NCBI RefSeq assembly: GCF_030686865.1
Contig: NZ_JAQYUS010000003.1
Span: 124,001 to 188,000, forward strand
Length of the DNA stretch: 64,000 nt
Reading direction: 5' to 3'
DNA from: Kaistella sp. SH40-3
GTDB taxonomy: Bacteria > Bacteroidota > Bacteroidia > Flavobacteriales > Weeksellaceae
Part shown: in pieces, positions 17,683 to 25,948 of the stretch
How positions within the stretch are numbered: position 1 is the stretch's first letter
Layout: every line of letters begins with the position of its first letter
Notes under the pieces: generated by a model
What the model saw: the letters and a program-made list of their open reading frames with translations, nothing else
The model's database searches: none
What the model was told of the DNA's origin: nothing
Position numbers and translations under genes: made by a program

Positions 17683-20589
17683 TTAGGCTTGGTTTAATAG
17701 TTTTTGTTCAATTAATTTTAAGTTTTCTTCTTTTAGTCTTTGCCAGTTTTCCTGTGCAAATTTAGTGTAATATTGATGTTTTTTCAAAAACTCAACATTA
17801 AGTTCATACCAATCGATGTCACAATAAGTATGGTCCGTGCAAGTCGCCCATTCGTCGCGCAATTTTCCTAAAATATTAGGATAATTTTCATGTGCAAGAT
17901 GCGCATTGTCGGCATCTTTCATTATTTTTTCAAACAGCGTTTTGGGCGTATAATTAAAAGTAGTGGCCGAAATAAGTGCACTTACTTTTTGCTGAATTTC
18001 ATCCGAGGCATTTTGCTTTTTTAAAAATTCCATGGCGATCTCTACACTTTTTTGTTCATGATTTTCATCGCCTTCTACATAACCGGCGTCATGAAACCAG
18101 CCTGCAAGCAGAAGAATCCCAGTCATTTGCGGATCAGTTTTTTCCTGCTCACAAAGTATTTCTATGGCTTTTACCACATTTTGAGTATGTTCCAGATTGT
18201 GATAGGAATATTTGCAGTCTAATCTTTCTTTAAATAAATCCGAAATAAATTTCTTGGCTTCGATAAGTAAAGAATTGTCGGTATGTTTTACTTTTACACG
18301 CAAGGCTTTTAAACCGGAAACACCCTGTAAATCTTCGACTTCCAGTTTTTCGATTTCGTGGTCTAAAACATTTTTATGCTGCAGGTATTTAATGTATTTG
18401 GTATATTCTTTTTCTTCCGAAATGTTAGAGTAAACAATGGTTATTTTTTCTTTCTGCGTGATGCGTTCGTTCGTATTTTTTACAAAGGCTTTATCAATTC
18501 TTTTTTTAACAACTTCATATCGGGCGTTGTAAGAGCCATCAACATCGAAACGCTTTTCATCCATCCTGAAACGGATTGAAATTGGAGAAGAGAAAACCAA
18601 AATCAAAGAAGTCACATCCAAAGTGTAGGGTAAAGTCGTCTTTAACTGATGATGTTCCAGTTCCATTTCGCACAAAGTTTCCAGTTGCCATAACCGCAAA
18701 TTACTCAGATACATGGGATTGTACGTTTCGTCCGGTGAAATAGAGGCGCCAATGTATAAATTATGTTCTACGCCGTCGGTTTTGAATCGTTCGTAATAAT
18801 GCGGGAATATTTTCTGAGCCTGTTGCTGTTTTTCGTCCAGGATCGCCGCCAGATTTTTATTGATGGTCATAATCGTATCATCAAAATCTTTTCGGGTTTC
18901 GTAAAACATGCCGGTTTTCACATCCAGTTTTTGGAAATAGACATTGATTAATTCTTCTGATTTTTTATTTAAAGACGTATTCTTTAAAAAGGTATGAATT
19001 TCAGTTTCAATATAATGATGAACAATTTGCTCAAAATTATTTTTAAAATCTTGATCGATCTCCAATAAAAAACTTTGCAATTCGAATTTTTTCTGCTCGA
19101 TGACCACGATTTTCTTTTCGAAATTCAGCGTTTCGAGGATTTCGATAAGTTGATGGAGTTGCTCCTTAAGATCTTTAATAATGGCCGTATTCCGGTTTTC
19201 AGACGAACCTTTAATATCAATCTGGCCGTATAAAGGATACACCTCTTTGAACACAATTTCTTTGAAGGTATAATTTTGTAGAAATTGATTGGAGTAAAAA
19301 TAATTTTTGGCTTCTCTTTTAAATTTCCAGTAAACGCTGGGATGAATTGCCGTATATTCCCGTTGAATAATCGCTTCAAGGTGATTCACCATTGCGTTTT
19401 GGTTTTTTTCAATGGTGTCGGTAAGATAAGGAAGTACGAGTTCCAATTTACTAGCATTGACGGAATTTAAAGCCCGTTCTGTAGGCGATGCCAATTCAAT
19501 CAAACCTAATAATTTTTCCCCTTTTCTTACGGGTGCCAGTAAAAAACTTTCAATTCCCTGGCTCAATAAATTAGCAGAAAAACGGTCATTCGCTCGCGTC
19601 AAGGCATATTCAGTCACGTTCGGTATTACAAAATGCCGATTGTTTTCAATCAGACTTTCATAAGAACAACCGCACAGCGCATTTTTACAATCTGCTTCTT
19701 TTTCATTAAGAAGAATAAAACTCTGCAGATTTCCATTATTAAAATTAGGTCTTACAAACTGATCATCATCTTCGTCATAGAGCGTTAACCCAATTTTTAA
19801 ATCCGGAATATTAAATACCGACCGGAAAATAGTTTCAAAAGTTTCGCTGAGATTTTCTTTTTCGAGATCGGGTTTTAAAAGATTGGTTTTCAAAGTAGAA
19901 ACCGCGCTTTCTATGGTAACATCTACCAAAGTCATGATCGCAAAACCCTTCAAAATCCAGGAACGCTCCGGAAATGCTTTTTTCCACAAATCCAGATCAT
20001 CATAATGATCAACCAAATTATCGATCTCTTTTTGATTTAAAGGCAGCATTTTTTCAGTAGGAAAAATCTCCAGAAAATCGGCGTTATATAGAATTCGATA
20101 ATGCTTTACGATCTCATTTTCATGCTCAATATCAAAGAATAAAGGTTTCCCAAAATCAATATTTTGATTGTAATAACGGTTCAGAATCAACGTGCAGTTC
20201 ATAATATAAAACTGGTGTTCGCTCATCCCTCTAATGCTGAAATCCGAAGACATTTCGGAACCCTTCAATATTTTCCGAAACCGTTCGCTGTAATTAAAGG
20301 TGATGTCATAAAAAGGAATCGTTGCGGCCTTTATTTCATTTTGAGTCAAAGCGGTTGGAAATAGATCTGCCAGTAAATATTGGATCAGATCCCGGTTTTT
20401 TTCAAGGAAATTTAAATCTTCAATTCCCGTGACAAACTCCGGCTGATCCTTAATTTGATTTAACAAAGCCTTCGCATAATTCGCGCGGTAATCAATATTC
20501 GAACCCGCAATTTCCTCTAAACTCTCTATCATTTTATGAAACGAAATCAGAATTTTGAATGGACTTGTATATTTGTAATTATCGATCAT
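17683..20589 (-). CDS. GAF and HD domain protein, putative nucleotide sensor/phosphohydrolase
   Basis: 968 residues, with no signal peptide or membrane helix. Residues 1-230 are an unassigned helical region. A GAF domain spans about 240-395 and has clustered cysteines (CKNALCGC near 301-308). A long helical linker with coiled-coil character covers 400-600, and an unassigned alpha-beta region 600-760. A metal-dependent HD domain covers 790-930, with HNLEH (797-801), WFHDAGY (H833, D834) and KDADNAH (about 892-897) as ligands. It is the first gene of the five-gene operon; its promoter region holds a TATCTTTG box beside a 14-bp palindrome. HD proteins of this type hydrolyse phosphoesters, often signalling nucleotides; the substrate here is unknown. 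Confidence 0.85.
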   Translation of the reverse strand: MIDNYKYTSPFKILISFHKMIESLEEIAGSNIDYRANYAKALLNQIKDQPEFVTGIEDLNFLEKNRDLIQYLLADLFPTALTQNEIKAATIPFYDITFNYSERFRKILKGSEMSSDFSIRGMSEHQFYIMNCTLILNRYYNQNIDFGKPLFFDIEHENEIVKHYRILYNADFLEIFPTEKMLPLNQKEIDNLVDHYDDLDLWKKAFPERSWILKGFAIMTLVDVTIESAVSTLKTNLLKPDLEKENLSETFETIFRSVFNIPDLKIGLTLYDEDDDQFVRPNFNNGNLQSFILLNEKEADCKNALCGCSYESLIENNRHFVIPNVTEYALTRANDRFSANLLSQGIESFLLAPVRKGEKLLGLIELASPTERALNSVNASKLELVLPYLTDTIEKNQNAMVNHLEAIIQREYTAIHPSVYWKFKREAKNYFYSNQFLQNYTFKEIVFKEVYPLYGQIDIKGSSENRNTAIIKDLKEQLHQLIEILETLNFEKKIVVIEQKKFELQSFLLEIDQDFKNNFEQIVHHYIETEIHTFLKNTSLNKKSEELINVYFQKLDVKTGMFYETRKDFDDTIMTINKNLAAILDEKQQQAQKIFPHYYERFKTDGVEHNLYIGASISPDETYNPMYLSNLRLWQLETLCEMELEHHQLKTTLPYTLDVTSLILVFSSPISIRFRMDEKRFDVDGSYNARYEVVKKRIDKAFVKNTNERITQKEKITIVYSNISEEKEYTKYIKYLQHKNVLDHEIEKLEVEDLQGVSGLKALRVKVKHTDNSLLIEAKKFISDLFKERLDCKYSYHNLEHTQNVVKAIEILCEQEKTDPQMTGILLLAGWFHDAGYVEGDENHEQKSVEIAMEFLKKQNASDEIQQKVSALISATTFNYTPKTLFEKIMKDADNAHLAHENYPNILGKLRDEWATCTDHTYCDIDWYELNVEFLKKHQYYTKFAQENWQRLKEENLKLIEQKLLNQA

Positions 20590-20629
20590 GTGTGTAAAAA
20601 ATGCATTTTTATTAAGTAAAAAGCGTGTA

Positions 20630-20655
20630 CAAAGATAATATCAATTAATTAATTG
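20630..20655 (-). promoter_or_regulatory. Operon promoter box with adjacent 14-bp palindrome
   Basis: On the minus strand TATCTTTG (20630-20637) is a perfect TAnnTTTG -7 box about 40 nt before the GAF-HD start. Immediately upstream of it, 20642-20655 is the perfect palindrome CAATTAATTAATTG, in the spacer where RNA polymerase would sit. This is a plausible operator, but the AT-rich background weakens it, and no -33 TTG was found at standard spacing. Confidence 0.4.
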
Positions 20656-20775
20656 TAATCTATGAACATCATCGATTATACCTTTTTGCATCCGTTTTTT
20701 TTTATCATAGGATAATGAATGACTGGTCGTTATGTTTGTATTTTTGTTTTCAAATCAACTACAAATTGAAAAATT

Positions 20776-21093
20776 ATGAAACCAGAATTTGAAAATATTC
20801 CACTCGTAAAAAACGAAAAAAAGAAGCGTTTTGAAATCGAAGTTAATGGTCATTTCGCCTTTATCAATTATGGCGATTTTGGAAACCAGGTTGCTTTGGT
20901 CCATACCGAAGCAGAACCGGAATTAGCCGGAACCGGAGCCGCCGCTGCAGTCGTAGAGAAAACTTTAGAGCACATTGAAAAAGAAGGCAAGTTGTTACTT
21001 CCGTTCTGTCCTTATGTTTTCGCCTATATTAAAAGACATCCGGAATGGAAAAGAATTGTAGATCCACATTTCAATGGTTACGACACGATTTAA
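20776..21093 (+). CDS. GNAT-like N-acetyltransferase (YjdJ/NATA1-like small family)
   Basis: 105 residues. The short GNAT family (yjdJ-like, Pfam GNAT_acetyltr_3 class) is recognised by INYGDFGNQVALVHTEAEPE, the acetyl-CoA loop LAGTGAAAAVVEKTLEHI, and LLLPFCPYVFAYIKRHPEW at the C-terminus. It probably acetylates a small molecule or amino group in the cytoplasm. A TATTTTTG box at 20739-20746 lies 29 nt before the ATG. The damaged pirin gene follows after 21 nt and may share the transcript. It diverges from the GAF-HD operon. Confidence 0.85.
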   Translation: MKPEFENIPLVKNEKKKRFEIEVNGHFAFINYGDFGNQVALVHTEAEPELAGTGAAAAVVEKTLEHIEKEGKLLLPFCPYVFAYIKRHPEWKRIVDPHFNGYDTI

Positions 21094-21114
21094 TTTTAAT
21101 TAAAAATAAAGAAA

Positions 21115-22050
21115 ATGCAATCAAACGTTGGACTTATCATCGAAGAAAAAGCGGCAGATATTGGTAATTTTTTAGTCGGAAGACTCTTGCCGTTTCGCGA
21201 AAAAAGAGCGGTTGGACCCTTTGTATTTATTGATCATATGGGACCGACCTGTCTGAAAGAATATCAGAATCTCGACGTTTTGCCGCATCCGCATATCGGA
21301 CTTTCTACGCTGACTTATCTTTTGTCGGGATCGATCTTTCACCGCGACAGTATGGGAAATGCCATCGAAATTAAACCCGGGGAAGTGAATTGGATGACGG
21401 CGGGAAAAGGAGTCGTTCATTCTGAAAGAACTCCGGAATATTTGCGCGAATCGTCTATGTTCTTGCATGGTTTTCAGATCTGGATCGGACTTCCGAAAGA
21501 ACTGGAACAAAGCGAACCTACCTTTTTTCATATCGGCAAATCTGAAATTCCGGAATGGGAAGAAAACGGTGTTGAATATAAACTGATCGCCGGTGAAATT
21601 ATTGGTAAAAAATCGCCTGTTCCCGTTCACAGTCCGTTATACTTTTTAGAAATTAAAACTAAAAATGCGCAAAAAATAAATATTGGTGAGCATCTTTTTG
21701 GCGAAGTCGGAATGTATGTGATGGACGGAACCGTAAAAATTGACGGTCAGGAATTCGGTACGAAACAATTGCTGATTGCGAAAAATGCGACGCTTTGTGA
21801 ATTTTTAGACGAAGGACGAAATTTCCGTTTATATTTTCGATGGCGAACCATTTTCTGAAGAACGTTTTATGTTCTGCAATTTTGTGAATTCTGATAAAGA
21901 AATGCTCGAAAAATCAAAGAAAAACTGGTGCGAGCAAAATCACGACGCCTTTGCACTTGTCATTGAAGATGATAAGGAATATGTGCCCTTGCCAAGATCT
22001 GTATTTGATTTAAAGAAGACGACGAAGCCACTAAAAGTAAATTATTATAA
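21115..22050 (+). pseudogene. Pirin-family protein, frameshifted
   Basis: The first frame (21115-21858, 247 codons) encodes a pirin: GPFVFIDHMGP, LPHPHIGLSTLTYLLSGS, WMTAGKGVVHSER and a second cupin half. It then derails near 21823-21830 and stops. The expected continuation, YIFDGEPFSEERFMFCNFV, is present in the +1 frame, consistent with one extra base in TTTCCG. That frame continues through VPLPRSVFDL, after which a second switch back to the first frame near 22010 would give KEDDEATKSKLL and a stop at 22048-22050. Pirins are iron cupins, some with quercetinase activity. Either two lesions exist or the natural end differs; sequencing error is possible. Confidence 0.75.
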
Positions 22051-22058
22051 TCAAATCT

Positions 22059-22322
22059 ATGAAAATATTAGCCTTCGCAGGAAGTTCCTCCTCGACCTCA
22101 AGAAACAAAGAACTTGTAAGCCTGAAGCGATTTACAAAACACGACATTAATCTTTTGGATCTTAAAGATTTTGATATGCTCGTTTTTTCCGTGGACCGAG
22201 AAAAAAATGGGTTTCCACAGGAAGCACAAAATTTTATGAAAGCCATGGAAGACTGCGACTTCATCATCTGTTCAATGGCCGAACAAAACCGCAGTTACAA
22301 CGTTCCTTTTAAAAATATTTAA
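22059..22322 (+). pseudogene. NADPH-dependent FMN reductase, C-terminally truncated
   Basis: 87 codons starting MKILAFAGSSSSTSRNKELV, the flavodoxin-fold phosphate loop of NADPH-dependent FMN reductases. It continues with VDREKNGFPQEAQNF and DFIICSMAEQNRSY, then stops after FKNI at about half the family length of 175 residues. The second half, with the flavin-contacting loop, is absent downstream. A shortened, garbled stretch (LVSLKRFTK) suggests an additional small internal deletion. It starts 8 nt after the pirin reading and is probably non-functional. It resembles the arsH/azoreductase neighbourhood only loosely. Confidence 0.7.
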
Positions 22323-22396
22323 AACTCTGAATATCATTTCTTTAAACATTGTACCTTTGAATGTTTATTAATTTGTTTCATTAAAAAAATAAAATC

Positions 22397-23254
22397 ATGG
22401 AACGACATTTTCAAAATATTAGTGAAAACCAAAAAACCTCCTGGAATAAGTTTTCTACTGGCTGGAAAAAATGGGAATAAAAACTTCTTGAACATATGCA
22501 ACCCGCCGCCGAGGGAATTATTAATTTACTCCAACCAAAAGGCTCAGAATTAATTCTAGATATTGCTGCTGGAACAGGTGAACCAGGTTTTAGCATTGCC
22601 AAAATGCTTATCAACGGCAAAGTAATAGTTACGGATCTATCCGATGAGATGCTCAATATCGCGCGCGAAAATGCTTTAAAACAAGGAATAAACAATGTGG
22701 AATTTATTGCCTGTGATGTTAGTGAACTTCCTTTTACTGATAATACTTTTGATGCGGTTAGTTGCCGAATGGGATTTATGTTTTTTCCAGATATGCATTT
22801 GGCGGCAATAGAAATCCTGCGGGTACTAAAACCGGGCGGTAGGTTTGCCACTGCAGTTTGGGGACCACCTCAACAGAATTTGTGGGCAACCGCAATCGGA
22901 GAAACCATTAACAGAAATATGCAGTTACCGACTCCATCACCAGATGCTCCAGGAATTTTTCGGTGTGGTACCAGCGGTTTAATGACCAACATTTTTAATC
23001 AGGCCGGCTTTATAAATATTTCTGAAAGCGAAATAAAATGTACATTGAACTGCGGAACAGCAGAAATTTACTGGCAAATCATGACTGAAATTGCAGCGCC
23101 AATTGTTGCAGGACTTAGCAATGCTGATGAAACAATGAAAACCAAAATTAAAAAAGAAGTGTGTGAATTAATCGATGAAAAGTATCCGGATGGAAATGTA
23201 ATTATCGACGGAACCGCACGTTTAATTTACGGAGAGAAATCACTTTTAATATAG
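22397..23254 (+). pseudogene. Class I SAM-dependent methyltransferase with in-frame stop codon 28
   Basis: From the ATG at 22397 the frame reads MERHFQNISENQKTSWNKFS, then meets TAA at 22478-22480, and continues without another stop to 23254. The protein after the stop is a UbiE/Methyltransf_11-type enzyme: LILDIAAGTGEPG (motif I), VTDLSDEMLN, EFIACDVSELPF and VLKPGGRFATAVWG. The residues before the stop fit the family N-terminus, so the TAA looks like a point nonsense mutation, for example GAA to TAA. Re-initiation at the ATG 22496-22498 would still give a 252-residue protein with the whole SAM fold, so activity may survive. A TACCTTTG box lies at 22352-22359. Confidence 0.75.
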
Positions 23255-23273
23255 TCGCGACCGTAGCGGACTC

Positions 23274-23291
23274 GGTTTTAAAATGACACGG
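23274..23291. repeat. Dispersed repeat word GGTTTTAAAATGACACGG, copy 2
   Basis: Matches 8843-8860 at 17 of 18 positions. It lies 20 nt after the methyltransferase stop in a 237-nt spacer that holds no gene. Confidence 0.4.
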
Positions 23292-23405
23292 CATCGATCC
23301 GTATTAAATTTTAAATATTGCTTTTATAATGCGATTCTCAGAACAAGCATTATATTCAATCGCGTTATTGAAAAGAACTTTTCGTTCGTTTTTTATGTAC
23401 TAAAA

Positions 23406-23428
23406 AGAGCAAGATTTCTCCTGCTCTA
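23406..23428. terminator. Weak hairpin between convergent methyltransferase and dehydrogenase genes
   Basis: AGAGCA (23406-23411) can pair with TGCTCT (23422-23427) around a 10-nt loop. The U-tract is poor. The position between two convergent genes suits a terminator, but support is limited. Confidence 0.35.
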
Positions 23429-23491
23429 TCTTAGATTAAAATCTTAATCAAAATATTTTTTAGCGATATTGGTTTTCGCAAAACTTTTTTA

Positions 23492-24265
23492 TCACTCCAA
23501 AACCTGCTCTCCTCCACCATTCACGAAAATAGTTTGTCCACTCACCCACTCAGAAATTGGGGAGGCAAAATATAACATTGCTCCTGCAATATCATCAGCA
23601 GTTCCAAGACGTTTAATCGGCGTGTGAGCCAACATTACTTTTTCAATTTCCGGTGTTAAAACGCTTTCTAGAGCAGCAGTTCTGGTTGCGCCAGGACCAA
23701 CTGCATTGATGCGAACTTCCGGACCGAAATCATGCGCTAAATTGGCAACGGTATGATTGACGGCCGCTTTGGACCCACCGTAACCACTCATGTTTGGGCT
23801 TTTATTGATGCTTGACATCGAGGTTGTGAAAACGATAGAACCATAACCTGATTTTTTCATGTAAGGAACGGCCAACTGACATAATCTCCAGCCACTGAAT
23901 ACGTTTAGTTCGTAATCTCTTTTAATATCATCTACAGAAATTTTGGAAGGGTTTTCTCGTCCGCCTCCGCCACCACCGGCATTGTTAATCAGAATCTGAA
24001 CTCCACCTAATTCTTTCACGGTCGTTTCTACAAGATTTACTAAATCTTCGTCCTTTAAAACATTGCATTCTACCGCGATGGCTTTTACGCCCAAACCTTC
24101 GATTTCTTTTGCTGTTTCTTTCGCAGCATCTAAATTAAAATCGCCGATTGAAATATTAGCACCATGTTTTGCGAGCATTAAAGCAGTTGCTTTTCCGATT
24201 CCGGCTGCACCACCTGTAACGATCGCAGTTTTTCCTGTTAAGTCAAATAATTTGGAAGTATCCAT
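23492..24265 (-). CDS. Short-chain dehydrogenase/reductase (SDR), hydroxysteroid-dehydrogenase-like
   Basis: 257 residues of the classical SDR type. The NAD(P)-binding motif is VTGGAAGIGKATA near residue 16, NNAGGGGGG lies near residue 91, and the active site is TTSMSSINKSPNMSGYGGSK with Tyr and Lys in YxxxK. The C-terminal GTADDIAGAMLYFASP and VNGGGEQVLE are typical of glucose 1-dehydrogenase/7-alpha-hydroxysteroid dehydrogenase homologues. An oxidoreductase acting on an alcohol or ketone is clear; the substrate is not. It lies 59 nt after the serine hydrolase gene on the same strand, so the two may be coexpressed. Confidence 0.88.
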   Translation of the reverse strand: MDTSKLFDLTGKTAIVTGGAAGIGKATALMLAKHGANISIGDFNLDAAKETAKEIEGLGVKAIAVECNVLKDEDLVNLVETTVKELGGVQILINNAGGGGGGRENPSKISVDDIKRDYELNVFSGWRLCQLAVPYMKKSGYGSIVFTTSMSSINKSPNMSGYGGSKAAVNHTVANLAHDFGPEVRINAVGPGATRTAALESVLTPEIEKVMLAHTPIKRLGTADDIAGAMLYFASPISEWVSGQTIFVNGGGEQVLE

Positions 24266-24324
24266 TTTTTATATTTTAAAATTTTATCTTTTGTGTTTTT
24301 ATTTATGATCTATTCGTTTATGAT

Positions 24325-25674
24325 CTATTTTTTCTTTTTCAAATAGTCAGCAACTGCCTGGTAAGCTGGCAAAGAAGTCGCATCATTTGCGGCATTTGCG
24401 GCAATGGGATGAGAAGCAAGTCTTACGATCACCATTTCTGCAGCAGGGTCGATGTAAATCGTTTGTCCATGAACGCCTCTCGCAGCGTAAGCGCCATCGT
24501 TATTTTCGGTCATCCACCACATATTTCGGTAAGACCAGCCTTTTAAATCCGGATGATCGGATTTTGCAAAAGCAGTTTTATCACCTCCTTTTTCAATATC
24601 TTTCACTGCCTGCGCTGGAATAATTTGGTTGCCATTATACATTCCTTTATTTCGGATCAATTCTCCGAAACGCGCCAAGTCGCGAAGACCAGCATTAAAA
24701 CCACCGCCCGCAAAGGCAATTCCTTTACCATCAACTTGATAATAGGCATCCTGTTCCATTCCAATTTTACTCCAGATTTTTTCTGAAAGTAATTCGGTCA
24801 CCGATTTATTGGTTGCTCTGGAAATAATCCAGCCGAGTGCATCTGCGTTCACGGTTTTATAACCAAATACTTCTCCGTGCTTTCCTTCTTTTTTTACCGT
24901 TTCTAAATATTCATAATACCCATTAGGACCTTTATAGTCAGCAGGTTTTGGTAGAGGATTTCCCGCGGCGGAAAAATCCCATATATCTGCTTTTGGATCA
25001 GCATAATCTTCACTGTATTTAAGTGCGGTGGTCATGTCCATTACCTGTCGAACCGTAGCATCACCATAGGCTGAGTTTTTTAATTCTGGAACATAGAAGG
25101 GAACCAATTTATTTTCATCTAAAGTTCCTTCCGCAACTAAAATTGAAGCAAGCGTTCCAGTGAAAGACTTTGTTAAAGACATCACGGCGTGAACGTCATT
25201 TTCCGTTAATTCTGAAAAATATTTTTCGTAAACGACTTTTCCTTTGTGCATGATGATCATTCCATCTGTATAATTTGCCCAAAGTGATTGTTCCCAAGTC
25301 ATTTTATTTTTTGAATTCCAAGGCATAAAAGTTATACCGTCGATATTCTTATCCAGATTATAAGATAGTTTCGATCGCGCTTCTAATCCTCTTGAAACAT
25401 TTTGAGTCGGCAACATTTCGCGCATATGAACCACACTCCAACGAATCGCCGGGAATGTAAAAAAGGAACCATCCCAAGTATGTAAAACTTTATCTGCTGG
25501 AGGTGGAAAACCTTTCATCCAACCAAAATTACTAGGTTCGCTCTCTTTTGCGCTGAGGAATTCTGTCTTGTTTTGTGCCATAGCATTCATTGTCAATAAT
25601 AGAAGTGCACTGCTGCATAAACCTCGTTTTAAATTTTTAAAATCGACCTCTTTGTTTGTGAAAAGTGTTTTCAT
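24325..25674 (-). CDS. Secreted serine hydrolase, class C beta-lactamase/NylB-like family
   Basis: 449 residues with an N-terminal signal peptide (hydrophobic SALLLLTMNAMA, cleavage before QN). The nucleophile motif is SLTK (S166, K169) in a SLTKSFTG context, as in 6-aminohexanoate-dimer hydrolase and penicillin-recognising esterases. A GYKTVNADALGWI segment supplies the tyrosine region, and HGQTIYID near the C-terminus stands where the KTG motif lies in beta-lactamases. It is exported to the periplasm or beyond and probably cleaves an amide or ester; calling it a resistance enzyme is not justified. It is upstream of the SDR gene. Confidence 0.85.
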   Translation of the reverse strand: MKTLFTNKEVDFKNLKRGLCSSALLLLTMNAMAQNKTEFLSAKESEPSNFGWMKGFPPPADKVLHTWDGSFFTFPAIRWSVVHMREMLPTQNVSRGLEARSKLSYNLDKNIDGITFMPWNSKNKMTWEQSLWANYTDGMIIMHKGKVVYEKYFSELTENDVHAVMSLTKSFTGTLASILVAEGTLDENKLVPFYVPELKNSAYGDATVRQVMDMTTALKYSEDYADPKADIWDFSAAGNPLPKPADYKGPNGYYEYLETVKKEGKHGEVFGYKTVNADALGWIISRATNKSVTELLSEKIWSKIGMEQDAYYQVDGKGIAFAGGGFNAGLRDLARFGELIRNKGMYNGNQIIPAQAVKDIEKGGDKTAFAKSDHPDLKGWSYRNMWWMTENNDGAYAARGVHGQTIYIDPAAEMVIVRLASHPIAANAANDATSLPAYQAVADYLKKKK

Positions 25675-25726
25675 TGGTTTTAATTTTATTTATTGTTATA
25701 TTTTTTCTGGCGTTTAATACAGATTT

Positions 25727-25894
25727 CATAGGAAACTTCACTGCGCACATCTCTTCTATTTCTAAAACAGTTTTTATTTATCAGTAATCGAATTCAATAA
25801 AATTCGAATAAAATTTCTCCTGTCAAATAAAAAAATGAATTGACCTAATTACAACGGCGATTATACTTTAATTATATCACAGAAGCTTCCTATG
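25727..25894. repeat. Imperfect 13-bp inverted repeat bounding a 168-nt spacer segment
   Basis: CATAGGAAACTTC at 25727-25739 is mirrored by GAAGCTTCCTATG at 25882-25894, 12 of 13 positions pairing. The AT-rich DNA between has no gene. It could be the ends of a small non-autonomous element or a chance match; no target-site duplication is evident. Confidence 0.25.
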
Positions 25895-25948
25895 TATCAT
25901 AAGTAAAACGTCAGATAAATGAAATAAAATCTATACGGTGATTTTAAA

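Noticed and set aside
17058..20589. A complete Pycsar anti-phage system
   Set aside because: The effector-like protein is clear, but no pyrimidine cyclase is in the window and the neighbours are phosphate and envelope genes; a defence role is unproven.
24325..25674. Calling the serine hydrolase a beta-lactamase resistance gene
   Set aside because: The SxxK motif is shared with many esterases and amidases; the sequence is closer to the NylB-like group and no resistance evidence exists.
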